In this document: positions 48,323 to 57,601 of the stretch, piece by piece
Layout of the letters: the number at the start of each line of letters is the position of its first letter
Numbering within the stretch: the first letter of the stretch is position 1
From: Candidatus Scalindua sp.
Lineage (GTDB): Bacteria; Planctomycetota; Brocadiia; Brocadiales; Scalinduaceae
Assembly: GCA_030748215.1 (NCBI GenBank)
Contig: JASMMK010000012.1
Coordinates: 1 to 64,000, forward strand
Direction of reading: 5' to 3'
Length of the DNA: 64,000 nt
Program-made: the position numbers and the translations under genes
The notes under the pieces: model-generated
What the model saw: only the letters and a program-made list of their open reading frames with translations
Database searches by the model: none
What the model was told of the DNA's origin: nothing

Positions 48323-48332
48323 GGGGGGGGGG
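48323..48332 (-). repeat. Homopolymeric G tract upstream of radical SAM gene
   Basis: Ten consecutive G on the plus strand (C on the coding strand of the gene at 46415-48256), 67 bp before its ATG, in otherwise AT-rich DNA. Such tracts slip during replication and can tune promoter spacing. Confidence 0.4.
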
Positions 48333-48436
48333 CAGTGTTACAGCGTGGATTGGATTTCATTCCGGGAAAATGGATTTTCTAAGATGAATGGAAATGATTT
48401 TGTAAATTTTCCTGGTCGTGCTTATTTTTAAGACTT

Positions 48437-48850
48437 TTAGGATCTGTCCAGGTTTTCATATTCCTCATAGAGAGAATCTTCCTCGTTACATATTCTTTTG
48501 GTAAGGGCTGAGAAAAAATTTTCAAAATCTTCAGAGAGTTTGTCAAGTTCCACACCAGAAAATCCTTCAGAGTATTTTTCAAAGAATTCTCGAACAGTTT
48601 TTGATACGTTCTCCATATCTATTGCAAATAGTTCTAATGTGTCTTTTATGCTATTGCAATGCTCAGCTTCTTTTTTGAGAGCGGGATAAAGTTGATCGTC
48701 CTCCATCCCAAGATGCGCAAGCAGACTCACTTCTAAAGACATGAGCTTATCTTGTCCTTCTTCAGAGAGAATACCAAGCTGCTTTACTTCGTTGAGTGTG
48801 GCAAGGATTTCAGAATGCTCCTTTTTGAGCTCTTCAATCAGTATTGACAT
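48437..48850 (-). CDS. Hemerythrin-like (HHE) domain protein
   Basis: 137-residue four-helix-bundle protein. Ligand-like residues: His12 in LKKEHSEIL, His46 and Glu50 in LLAHLGMEDDQLYPAL, and a C-terminal ICNEEDSLYEEYE where the usual HxxxEE His is replaced by Cys. The site may bind fewer or different metals than a true hemerythrin. Such proteins sense or carry oxygen or nitric oxide, plausible in an anaerobe that meets nitrogen oxides. GGAGAGAAGCA precedes the ATG. Monocistronic. An overlapping frame at 48379-48582 is discounted. Confidence 0.8.
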   Translation of the reverse strand: MSILIEELKKEHSEILATLNEVKQLGILSEEGQDKLMSLEVSLLAHLGMEDDQLYPALKKEAEHCNSIKDTLELFAIDMENVSKTVREFFEKYSEGFSGVELDKLSEDFENFFSALTKRICNEEDSLYEEYENLDRS

Positions 48851-48977
48851 TGCTTCTCTCCTGATCTTTTAGAATTTTGCCTGACTTTAATTCAACCATT
48901 ACAACAGAGGTAGTAATTTGAGTTCACTATTAAAACGACTTCAAATTACTGTATTGTCTTGTCTTGTATGCCAGGGA

Positions 48978-49166
48978 TTATTGGTCCTGAATAACAAAGT
49001 TTGCTCCATCATCTGTCGACGGTATGTAGGCACCGATAGGGCATAGTACCTTACTATCTTTGTCACAGCGTATGACAAGCTTCCATAGCGCATCAAGACT
49101 TTCCTTCTCATGATCGGATTCCGGAATAATTTTTATCCTTGTTTCGCTTTCAATTGAAATTTTCAT
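48978..49166 (-). CDS. Small hypothetical protein
   Basis: 62 residues, acidic, with one Trp and two Cys (LWKLVIRCDKDSKVLCPIGA). GAAAGGAACTG upstream of the ATG is a good ribosome binding site. No family recognised. Possibly a small soluble protein; composition is normal for a coding region. Confidence 0.5.
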   Translation of the reverse strand: MKISIESETRIKIIPESDHEKESLDALWKLVIRCDKDSKVLCPIGAYIPSTDDGANFVIQDQ

Positions 49167-49281
49167 TTACAGTTCCTTTCCGTCTTTATCTCATGCAGAT
49201 TAGTTAGTTTTCGTGTTACACCTACTTACTCCATTGTACTGTAGATAACATCAATTTCAAATAAAATTGTCACCTTACAGA

Positions 49282-49827
49282 CTAACTCTGAGGAATCAGG
49301 GAAAACATAACAGAGTCATATGTCATGTCGTGTACAACATGGCGATTTCTATGGATACCTTCCCTGACAGCACCTACTTTTTCAGCAACACGTTGGCTGG
49401 CTTTGTTCTGTACAGCTGCGACTATCTCAAGGCGAGTGAAACCAAGTGTTTCGAATCCAAACCGGCTGATAAGCTGCACTGTGGCAGTCGCAATGCCTTT
49501 CCCTTCCTGACTTGTCCTTACCCAATAGCCAAGGTTGGCAAAATTATGCTTCCGGTTGATTTGATCGATGGCACAGCCACCAAGAAAGGTATTATCTTTC
49601 GCATCAATAATAACGAAGTCATATTCAATACCCTCTGACCACATCTGGTGCCTGGAGTCAAGCCACAATTTACAGTCTGATATAGAGTAGTCAGGGTGGC
49701 ACCATGGCGCCCATTTTAACATCTCCTGCATTGACTCTTGCACACCTTCGCAGATCACGGTAGCGTCTTCCGGTTGACAGGGACGTATGATAATATTTCC
49801 GTCAGTAAGTTCCACTTTATCACTCAT
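49282..49827 (-). CDS. GNAT acetyltransferase, RimJ/RimL type
   Basis: 181 residues with the GNAT fold: IIIRPCQPEDATVICEGVQE at the N-terminus, ANLGYWVRTSQEGKGIATAT (acetyl-CoA loop Q/RxxGxA), and FGFETLGFTRLEIVAAVQNK followed by ASQRVAEKVGAVREG. This pattern belongs to RimJ/RimL-like enzymes, which acetylate ribosomal-protein N-termini or small molecules. Substrate unknown. Single gene. Confidence 0.88.
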   Translation of the reverse strand: MSDKVELTDGNIIIRPCQPEDATVICEGVQESMQEMLKWAPWCHPDYSISDCKLWLDSRHQMWSEGIEYDFVIIDAKDNTFLGGCAIDQINRKHNFANLGYWVRTSQEGKGIATATVQLISRFGFETLGFTRLEIVAAVQNKASQRVAEKVGAVREGIHRNRHVVHDMTYDSVMFSLIPQS

Positions 49828-49996
49828 TATTTAGTGATAATAAATTGGTACAGTATTTAAGTCAACAAATTTAAGGGGAAAGTTTGTGGGGTAATTCTGA
49901 GTTGATCGAGTATAAGAAATACAGATAAATAATGAAAAGAATCAGAAAGAGTATCGATAGGGCGGAGAGCATTCCGGCAAGGGCCGGAAGCCCATC

Positions 49997-50740
49997 CTAC
50001 ATATCCATTAAGTTACGTATACTACGTGGGATTTTAGAATTGTTTATATGTGCAACTGAAGCAACCTTGTCTTGCGATTCTACTTTTGCTTTTGCTATCA
50101 ATCTTTCAACAATTGGTTTTGTAAGATCTTGTTTAACATTAAGATCTCCTGGGTTTTCCTGTACTAGATTCAGGTAGGTTAATACAAATGCTGCCATGGG
50201 ATCTATCGGCTGTACGAGAGTTGGTTCAGCCTGTTCAGCAGTTTTGAAGAACTTAAACCTCCCTTTTCGCTCTCCGTTTTCATCCGTATATAGCTCAACA
50301 ATTGTATAGCTGCCTTTTACGGTCTTAGACAATACTCCATCAAATAGTTCCAGAATTGCTTCTCTTTGTGTGCTCAGATGCTCGTAGCCTTTTCGATAAT
50401 TACCTTTAGAATCCAGAGCACCTGCTATCCTGAACCATCCATGGAATGATATTTTTTTAAAGAATTTCTTTATCACTCCGCCGTAAACTATTGGTTCTGC
50501 TATCTCATTCTTCACAAGGAAATATAGCTTTGGCATATTTGCAGTGTAGCTGTATGATTTGATATCTGAGTTGTAGATCAGATATTTTATAAATGCTTTG
50601 TCTTTGATAGTGTATCCATTAATTTTATGGCCAAGTTGTCCCCACTGTTCTATTACGTCTGATAATTGACATTCGGGGATTTCCAACATCTTTACCGTAG
50701 TGTATCCGTTTTTCTTGATATTTGTATGTTCTGAAATCAT
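49997..50740 (-). CDS. Hypothetical protein
   Basis: 247 residues, no signal peptide or membrane segment. Basic Tyr-rich middle (IKSYSYTANMPKLYFLVKNE) and a Lys/Asn-rich C-terminus with SKIPRSIRNLMDM. No recognised domain. A 51-residue secreted-peptide frame lies 35 bp upstream on the same strand. Confidence 0.6.
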   Translation of the reverse strand: MISEHTNIKKNGYTTVKMLEIPECQLSDVIEQWGQLGHKINGYTIKDKAFIKYLIYNSDIKSYSYTANMPKLYFLVKNEIAEPIVYGGVIKKFFKKISFHGWFRIAGALDSKGNYRKGYEHLSTQREAILELFDGVLSKTVKGSYTIVELYTDENGERKGRFKFFKTAEQAEPTLVQPIDPMAAFVLTYLNLVQENPGDLNVKQDLTKPIVERLIAKAKVESQDKVASVAHINNSKIPRSIRNLMDM

Positions 50741-50775
50741 GCTACCAGTTTCTGTTTGCCTGTTCTTGATTTCTG

Positions 50776-50931
50776 TTATTGCCGTTTGGTGCTTAGTTGG
50801 TATTGTGTGTGTGTTGCGGCATAAATTTGTGCAGGGCCCATGTTGATTACAGAGGAAAGTGGATTTACCGGACTTATCATAAAGCTTAGTACAATTACGC
50901 TGATGTAAAAAGTATGTTTTATTCTATGCAT
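50776..50931 (-). CDS. Small putative exported peptide
   Basis: 51 residues, too short for a standard ORF cut-off. ATG 50931 is preceded by GGAG at 9 bases. The sequence is basic then hydrophobic (MHRIKHTFYISVIVLSFMIS), with a possible cleavage site at AQIYAA, leaving a peptide of about 10 residues; alternatively a single-span membrane peptide. It stands just before the 247-aa gene on the same strand. Evidence is composition and ribosome binding site only. Confidence 0.35.
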   Translation of the reverse strand: MHRIKHTFYISVIVLSFMISPVNPLSSVINMGPAQIYAATHTQYQLSTKRQ

Positions 50932-51227
50932 AGTACCGATCTCCACACAAAAGTCTGTTTTGTTTATTAAGCAGTAGGTGTAGCACTAATAACACTTATC
51001 GGTATCATGAAAAATAACTTTAGCTTTTTTTTGAATTTTTTTTGTAATGCTGAAAATTATGTGTGGGAAGCCCTCAAAAGCTTGGTGATATGGTAGCCTT
51101 CAAGGGCAAGTTGGATGGAGGAAATGAGGTTGTTTTATATATGCAGATCGTTGTAAGCGCTTATGACCACGTAAGTAACGATAATAGTTTAATAAGATAC
51201 CGGTCAAAAGTCTGGTTTTCTGCCGTA

Positions 51228-53204
51228 TCAGATTCCAAGTTCTTCTCTTTTCTTCTGAATGTGGTTGATCATAGCTTTTGCTGATTCCTTAGGGTCTATT
51301 TCTATTATTAAGGTGCTTCCGGTAATATTTTCCATCTCTTTTGTGAGCATATTGATTACGTATGAAGATCCTCCCAGTTTTGGAGTTACTCCGATATGGG
51401 TAGTTATGCCAAGAGAGATAACGCCCATGTATATGGCCGCTGCTTTCTCAACAACGTGCTCGGCCGCGCTTGCCACGAGTGGAAGTTTGTCTATTGAGGT
51501 GTCCAGATAGTCAGCGATTGCAGAGGCCAGTACCGCACATCTGGAATTATCAACACATGAACCGAAATGGAGGATTGGCGGCATAGATCCGTTCAGGCCT
51601 GCAGCCTTACCAAGGGTTTCAAGAACTCCTCTGAGCGAGTCACCGACCAGGTCCATTGCTTTCCCGTTCAGCAAGCCATGCCTTGCGCAACCCGTTGCTG
51701 CACATCCAGTTGCCAGCACAAGGACGTTGTTTTTAAGAAGTTCTTTTGCCATGGTTACAAAGCTCATGTCAGTTTGTATTTTAGATGACAGGCATCCCGC
51801 AATAACTGCTACGCCCTGAATAGAACCATCAACAATCAAATCGACTAATGGTTTCAGCGGTTCTTCAGGATTTAATTTCTTAAGAACTTGAATCAATGCT
51901 TCTGTAGAAAACCCTCCCATTAATTTGTTCCCTTTTGCTTTTGGCAGGAAGACTCTGTCGGCAGAGCGATCTTTGTAAGCAGCAATGGCCTCTTCAACAA
52001 TCTGAGTAGCAGCCTTGTCAGCATTGTTCGGTGTAAACTCAATGTAGGTCTCATTGTCCATCCTCAGTTCCGGCATGGTTGTAATTAGTCTGGTATGAAG
52101 CGATTTTGTCATGGTTGAGAGAGACGGATACACACACTGCACGTCTACACATACGGCATCGACAACTCCGGTACCAACAACAAGCTCCTGCATGATAGTG
52201 CTGCCAGCCATGGGGATTCCGAGTCGCATCAACACTTCAGTACCTGTACAGCAGGTTCCTACTACATTTATGCCTTTCGCTCCAGCTGCTATAGCTTTTT
52301 CCTCAAGTTTGTTTGCATAATTGATAACCATTTCTGAAAGTACGGGTACATGGCCGTGGACGAGAATGTTGACCTTCTCTTTTTCCAAAACGTCCAATCC
52401 AATCTTACCTTCTTTTGGCGTAGGAACACCGAGTAGAATGTCTTGAAGTTGGGTAGCGATGTAAAGTGCCAGTACGTCCATTGTTCCAAATTTCAAGCAC
52501 GACATAATTAAGTGATCGGTACTGCTCATCATTCCCTGGGCAGTACTGTGGATTCCCTGTACGATTGTTTCTGCTGCTCCTTTTTGAGGGATAAGGTTTG
52601 CCTTGACGAGTTTATCAATATTCTTTGGGGCAAGAGCAAGCGCAAAACTCATTGGCCCTTCACCGGGTCCAACGAGATCTTCCATCGCTTTTTGGCCAAC
52701 TTCCTTTGCGATATCAAGGGTGCTTTTCTCACTGGTGTCTATGCCCAGTTCGCTTGCAACAGCGTTCAGTTTCGCTTCATCCTTTATAGGAAAATTGTCA
52801 GAGCCTTCAGCCGCCTTTACAAAGAGCTTTGCAACGTGAATTGCGTGTCCGATGTGGGAGCTTGTACCACGTAGGACTGTCTGAAGAAACATCCCGGCAA
52901 CCATGTTGTCAGCTGTTTTACCACAGGAGGATCGTTCCAAATTAGGGGCAGCCATTTTTGTATGAAATGATATCTCTTCTCCTCCCAGTCTGCACGGCCC
53001 TAGATTGCAGTTCCGGCAGCAGAGCCCATGACTTCCAAAAGAGCATCTATCCTTAAGTCCAAAGAGACTTGAGTCATATGCCGCCTGTACATCCCAAACC
53101 GTATCTATGCCTTTTTGGCGTAAAAAGGCCACGGTTTCTTCGATTTGCTTGTCAGCGATCCCTTTTCCGCGTAACTCTTTCTCCTTTTTCAACCATTTTT
53201 GCAT
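51228..53204 (-). CDS. cooS: Anaerobic CO dehydrogenase catalytic subunit
   Basis: Ni-Fe-S carbon monoxide dehydrogenase, interconverting CO and CO2. 658 residues. N-terminal B/D-cluster Cys: CSFGSHGLCCRNCNLGPCRL (Cys54, 62, 63, 66, 71). C-cluster region: GHVPVLSEM, GTCCTGTEV, CGCAATGCARHG-type (ATGCAATGCARHGLL) and FGSCVDNSRC. Length fits CooS/AcsA. No acsB, acsCD, cooC or cooF gene is next to it, so whether it feeds the acetyl-CoA pathway or CO oxidation is open. AAGAGG upstream of the ATG. In anammox bacteria CODH belongs to the carbon-fixing acetyl-CoA route. Confidence 0.96.
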   Translation of the reverse strand: MQKWLKKEKELRGKGIADKQIEETVAFLRQKGIDTVWDVQAAYDSSLFGLKDRCSFGSHGLCCRNCNLGPCRLGGEEISFHTKMAAPNLERSSCGKTADNMVAGMFLQTVLRGTSSHIGHAIHVAKLFVKAAEGSDNFPIKDEAKLNAVASELGIDTSEKSTLDIAKEVGQKAMEDLVGPGEGPMSFALALAPKNIDKLVKANLIPQKGAAETIVQGIHSTAQGMMSSTDHLIMSCLKFGTMDVLALYIATQLQDILLGVPTPKEGKIGLDVLEKEKVNILVHGHVPVLSEMVINYANKLEEKAIAAGAKGINVVGTCCTGTEVLMRLGIPMAGSTIMQELVVGTGVVDAVCVDVQCVYPSLSTMTKSLHTRLITTMPELRMDNETYIEFTPNNADKAATQIVEEAIAAYKDRSADRVFLPKAKGNKLMGGFSTEALIQVLKKLNPEEPLKPLVDLIVDGSIQGVAVIAGCLSSKIQTDMSFVTMAKELLKNNVLVLATGCAATGCARHGLLNGKAMDLVGDSLRGVLETLGKAAGLNGSMPPILHFGSCVDNSRCAVLASAIADYLDTSIDKLPLVASAAEHVVEKAAAIYMGVISLGITTHIGVTPKLGGSSYVINMLTKEMENITGSTLIIEIDPKESAKAMINHIQKKREELGI

Positions 53205-53530
53205 TTTCTTTTCCTCTTATCGAAGCCTTAAAAGCCTCATTAATAAATTTATGGGTTACTTTATTACATATGTAATGTGATTTATAGAACATAATTTCAA
53301 GTCATTTGGGATTTTAACAAAACATTTTTTGAAAGTCAATTTTTCGTAATGTTCCAGAGAGTACGTGAATAGACTAAAATTGATGCTTTTAATTTGCAAT
53401 CTATTTTTGCGGTTGATATAAATAAACATACTGCTGATTGCATCTTTTAAGTGGTTGTTAGAGAAGGGGAAAATACCTTTAACTATACGAGATGATGAGG
53501 TTTATATATTTTTTTTAAGTAGAGAAAAGA
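53205..53530. other. Divergent promoter region
   Basis: 326 bp between cooS (leftwards) and the FBPase-like/TPR gene (rightwards). Very AT-rich, with no ORF, RNA or clear repeat. It must carry both promoters. Confidence 0.45.
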
Positions 53531-56197
53531 ATGAGCGAAAGTATTGAAAATGAAAGAGTTGAAGACGACTTAACATTCATAGAGGACAAAAGCTTCAACT
53601 TCGAGGATGTAAATGATCCCTGTCTTCTGGAGGCCTATATTCCTGAAAGATTTAGTTTGGAGGTTTCTTCTGAGAATGGCCTTCAGTTGACGAAAAGAAA
53701 TGAATTAAAACATGCTGTCGGAATTGTTGCTGCCCGGACATTAAGGTATTTCAGTACGAATGGAGAGGGGTTCAATGTATTTCGTGCAAGACGTATGGCA
53801 GTCTGGTGGCTCAGACATATTTATAACAGTTTCAACTGGTGGAAGGCTTATGTAGTAAATGCTGAGGGAGAGCGTAAAGAGATGCCGATGTTGTATATAG
53901 GCGAAAGATTCGGTTCTGAAGCTGTGCGTGAGGATTGCGAGGCAGATATCGTGCTTAGTGCCTTTGAAAACGGTCGTAGTATTGTGGACCCGGAATCTGA
54001 TGGAGGAGCAGTCTTTGCAGTTGGCTATAGCGAAAGGAATGGGTTGTTTAATTCACCGGATATGTATTGTGTGAAGGCTATCATAGGAAACAGATATAAA
54101 GGCGCAGGTGTTAATATAACGCATGGTATTACAAAAAATCTAAAGCTTATGGCTGAGAAAACGTTGAAAGATAAAAATGAGGAGGCCTTTTCACAGAATA
54201 TTGATGATGAAATACGAAAAATGAAGATTGTTGTTCTGGACAGGCGGAGACACAAAAAACTCATAAAAACAATTAAGGATTTTGGAGCAGAAGTAATTCT
54301 TGTTAAAGAAGATGACCTTACTCCCACCTTTGCAATAGAGAGGGATGAAATCGATATGATCATAGGAGTGGGAGGTGTTCCCGAAGCAGTACTGAGTGGA
54401 ATAGTAGTAGCACAATTGGGCGGAGAAATGACGTTGAGGGTTTTACCATATGGGGTGGCAACGGAAGAACGTCTTTTGGGGAAACTAGAGCATTGGGACT
54501 CTTTTAAAAAAGATGAAATTGATATATTAAAGAATTTTAAGATTGTGAGGCCAGGTACAGAAAAAGAGGCGGAAATACCATGGAATAGGGTTTTGACATT
54601 AAAGGATTTGATTAAGGGGAAAGATTTAGTCTTTACTGCAAGTGTCATTAAGAAGACATCGTGGATAAAGTTTCCTGACGGGAAAGAGATTCCCGGAGTA
54701 AATATTAATCCGGAATCAGGAGATGTTAACGTTTACGTTGTTCGTGTTGCAGACAATAAAGTTGAGATTGTTCCCATTATTTATAAGACCATAGTTGGAA
54801 AACATTTAAAACAATATAGAGATAGACAAGGTGTAGATGGTGAAGCGGATGTAAGTTCACTCATTCAATTAGGAAAGGCATATTCGGAGTTCGGTTTATT
54901 TGAAGAGGCAAGAGATTGTATCCAAAAAGCCAAAATATGTAACGGCATTAGCGATAGCATGATACAGAGATGTAATTCGGTGTATGAATACATAGCAGGA
55001 TTAGATTTCCTTACAAAAAAATCGTTGCAGACACCAAAAGAGATAATAGAACATTTTGAAAAGTCAGGCCATTTAGACGAGGAAGAAAAGGAGAGACTTA
55101 GACCAAGGAGAATGGTTAAAAGGTTCTATGAATATCATGGAGACAAGGACTACCAAAACAAACAATACGAAGACGCTATTGAAAATTATAACAAGGCATT
55201 AGAATATAGTCCACACGAGTTGAAACTACATCGCAAAGTGAATTCTGTCCAGATGAGAGACATGATAGAAGAATATTTTAACAGAATTGATAAGATATAT
55301 CAGAGTCTGAGTCATAAAGCCACAAAGGAGCTGGAAAAAAGTAAACTTGGAGTGGCCCTGGAAATTTTTTATGACTATAAAGGGAAACTAAATTTTACCT
55401 GTAGAAATCCATGGCTTATTTTTCTGAGAAGAACGGTTTTACATGGAGAGACTCCCTCATATAAATTGGCTGTCCTAATTAAGTTATTGAAATTGCATAA
55501 AATATTGAACCAGGTGAATGATGAAGAGTTGTCTCTGTTTTTGAATACAGAATTCGGCATCAACAAAGAAGATGTGGGTATTGTTGTAGATTACAGGAAT
55601 AAGCATGTAAAATTTCATTCGGTCAGCGAGCTCTATTTTGTTGAAGGGTTGAGCCTGGAAGGCTTATCGAAATTGTTGTTCCCGAGTGTAAGGATAGAGA
55701 CACAGAATGAACTGGAAGATTCTGAGATTCCACTGAGTATCAGTCTGGTTGAGGCGGTTGAAAGAAGGTACAGAAATATCCTGGAGGAACTTAAAGATGG
55801 TGTTAAAAAGGAGGCACAGGAACATTCATATGCTGTAGCAGAAGCGTATCATTATGTGGGCCTGGCTCTTTATGATGTAGGCGATGATGAAGGGGCAAAA
55901 TTCAACTATGAAATGGCAACAACAAAATTTAATGAAATAATAAATAAGTTTACGGGGATAACACCATTTAACGCACAATGTCGAATTGGCAATCTATACG
56001 AAGAGTTGGCGCTATTATATGATGATGAAAAGGTGACTTATTACAATAAAGCAATGGATGCTTATACCTATATTATAGAGGAGCGGAGATCAAATATAAT
56101 GTTTGGTTACATACGTGACTTGATGGCAATCAAAATATGGCAGACTAAAGAGAGAGTCAATTGTATAAAGAAAGAATTAGACTTGTTTGATTCTTAA
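53531..56197 (+). CDS. Degenerate GlpX (class II FBPase) domain fused to TPR
   Basis: 888 residues. Residues about 50-420 resemble class II fructose-1,6-bisphosphatase: MPMLYIGERFGSE, NSPDMYCVKAIIGN, VVLDRRRHKKLIKTIKDFGA, MIIGVGGVPEAVLSGIVVAQ, DLVFTASV. Catalytic positions are altered: the DPIEGT metal loop reads LSAFENGR (143-150), where only the Glu (146) persists, and the GEGEID motif reads NAEGERKEM. Glu of the PEG motif is kept (282-287, VPEAV). From about 440 the rest is TPR-like: VSSLIQLGKAYSEFGLFEEA, NKQYEDAIENYNKALEYSPH, and a C-terminal pair (AEAYHYVGLALYDVGDDEGA). A pseudo-enzyme scaffold or an altered phosphatase; the TPRs suggest protein partners. Divergent from cooS. Confidence 0.8.
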   Translation: MSESIENERVEDDLTFIEDKSFNFEDVNDPCLLEAYIPERFSLEVSSENGLQLTKRNELKHAVGIVAARTLRYFSTNGEGFNVFRARRMAVWWLRHIYNSFNWWKAYVVNAEGERKEMPMLYIGERFGSEAVREDCEADIVLSAFENGRSIVDPESDGGAVFAVGYSERNGLFNSPDMYCVKAIIGNRYKGAGVNITHGITKNLKLMAEKTLKDKNEEAFSQNIDDEIRKMKIVVLDRRRHKKLIKTIKDFGAEVILVKEDDLTPTFAIERDEIDMIIGVGGVPEAVLSGIVVAQLGGEMTLRVLPYGVATEERLLGKLEHWDSFKKDEIDILKNFKIVRPGTEKEAEIPWNRVLTLKDLIKGKDLVFTASVIKKTSWIKFPDGKEIPGVNINPESGDVNVYVVRVADNKVEIVPIIYKTIVGKHLKQYRDRQGVDGEADVSSLIQLGKAYSEFGLFEEARDCIQKAKICNGISDSMIQRCNSVYEYIAGLDFLTKKSLQTPKEIIEHFEKSGHLDEEEKERLRPRRMVKRFYEYHGDKDYQNKQYEDAIENYNKALEYSPHELKLHRKVNSVQMRDMIEEYFNRIDKIYQSLSHKATKELEKSKLGVALEIFYDYKGKLNFTCRNPWLIFLRRTVLHGETPSYKLAVLIKLLKLHKILNQVNDEELSLFLNTEFGINKEDVGIVVDYRNKHVKFHSVSELYFVEGLSLEGLSKLLFPSVRIETQNELEDSEIPLSISLVEAVERRYRNILEELKDGVKKEAQEHSYAVAEAYHYVGLALYDVGDDEGAKFNYEMATTKFNEIINKFTGITPFNAQCRIGNLYEELALLYDDEKVTYYNKAMDAYTYIIEERRSNIMFGYIRDLMAIKIWQTKERVNCIKKELDLFDS

Positions 56198-56202
56198 AAT
56201 AC

Positions 56203-57501
56203 TCAATCAATATTCATTTCAGTTTTCTTCTTTCTGTAAAAATAAATAGGCAGAGACAATGCTGTCCCTCCAAGTGTTGCAATAATTATAAGCGGTTTTA
56301 CCTGTAATAAAATCCAGAAACAGGTTAAAAGGGCAAGGCAAGGAATTATATATCCTCCTGGTACCGTATAGTTTTTCGAGGTGTCCTCCCGCCTTCTCCT
56401 TAAAACAATAACAGCCAGACACGTCAGTATATATTGTAAGACGCTTACCAATACACTGGCGAAAATTAAGTATTCGAATGTGCCTGTAAGGGATAGTATT
56501 AAAGTCAAAAAGGTGTTTACGCATATTGCAACATAAGGTGTATGGAATTGGGGATGAATTTTTGAAAATATTTCCGGTAAAAGCCTGTCTGCTGACAGGG
56601 CAAAAAGGCTTCTCGGCCCCGTCAAGGCAATACCTGAATTTACACCTGTTATCGCAAGAAGCGCACCAATAGCAATTAATATTCCACCTGTTGGGCCTAA
56701 AAAGCTTGTGGCGGCATCTGCCAGTGGCTTTTCCGATTGTGCCAAACCAGGGAGTGTGCCGGTTGCTACTGTTTGCACAAGTACGTAGATTAAGGTTGTA
56801 CCCAGGATCGCAATAAAAAACGAGAGAGGTATATCTCTTCCGGGCTTTTTCATTTCACCTGCCGGTACTGCCAGATACTCAAATCCTGTATAAGCAAATA
56901 AGCCAATCACGATTGCTGATCCTATATTTTCTACTTTAAAAGCAAAGATTTGACTCAAATTGGATGCTTCGATGTGAAAAACCCCAAATGCAATAAAGAC
57001 AAAGATTGGTATTAATTTGCTTATGGTAAAAAAGTTTATAATTCTTGCGCCGATTTTTACTCCAAGAAAATTAAGAGCTCCTAAACCCAATATAAGGCTG
57101 ACTACTATAATTTCACCAAACCATCCTTCAGAGAGAGATGGAGAAAAGAATCTTAAATAGAGGAGGAGACCTCTTGCCATTGCCGCCCAGCCGATTATGG
57201 CAGAAAGCCACATCATCCAGCCAACCATGAAACCAATCATAGGGCCGAAGGTCTTTCTTGCATAAATATATGCGCCTCCTGTTTCCTGATAAATTCCTCC
57301 CATTTCCGCAAAACAAAGCCCTATTGCAAGGCATAGGAGACCACAAATGACAAATACTAATATTGAGGATTGGCCTGCAACTGCTGCTAGTTTGCCAGGT
57401 AGAAGAAATATTCCTGCCCCGATAATGCCGTTGATTCCCAGGCAGACAATATCAAACAAATTCATAGAATGTGAAAGTTTTTGCCCTGAATTTCTTGTCA
57501 T
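56203..57501 (-). CDS. APC-family amino acid permease
   Basis: 432 residues, twelve membrane spans. The APC helix-1 signature GINGIIGAGIFLLPGKLA and FAYTGFEYLAVPAGEMKKPG (helix 6-7 region) are clear. Imports or exchanges amino acids or polyamines in the inner membrane; the substrate cannot be read from sequence. Convergent with the TPR gene, 5 bp between stop codons. Confidence 0.9.
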   Translation of the reverse strand: MTRNSGQKLSHSMNLFDIVCLGINGIIGAGIFLLPGKLAAVAGQSSILVFVICGLLCLAIGLCFAEMGGIYQETGGAYIYARKTFGPMIGFMVGWMMWLSAIIGWAAMARGLLLYLRFFSPSLSEGWFGEIIVVSLILGLGALNFLGVKIGARIINFFTISKLIPIFVFIAFGVFHIEASNLSQIFAFKVENIGSAIVIGLFAYTGFEYLAVPAGEMKKPGRDIPLSFFIAILGTTLIYVLVQTVATGTLPGLAQSEKPLADAATSFLGPTGGILIAIGALLAITGVNSGIALTGPRSLFALSADRLLPEIFSKIHPQFHTPYVAICVNTFLTLILSLTGTFEYLIFASVLVSVLQYILTCLAVIVLRRRREDTSKNYTVPGGYIIPCLALLTCFWILLQVKPLIIIATLGGTALSLPIYFYRKKKTEMNID

Positions 57502-57601
57502 GGTTAAAGAGCCTTTAATCTATTTATTTTGACACGTATGTTGTTGGCTATATAATAAATTTGTTTTTTGCCTGTGTATACTTCTTTTTAATCAATAGAA
57601 A

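Noticed and set aside
48379-48582. 67-aa minus-strand frame overlapping the hemerythrin-like gene
   Set aside because: Same strand, different frame, no own signal, and it overlaps a clear HHE gene.
49932-50177. 81-aa plus-strand frame
   Set aside because: Antisense to the 247-aa gene and without family resemblance.
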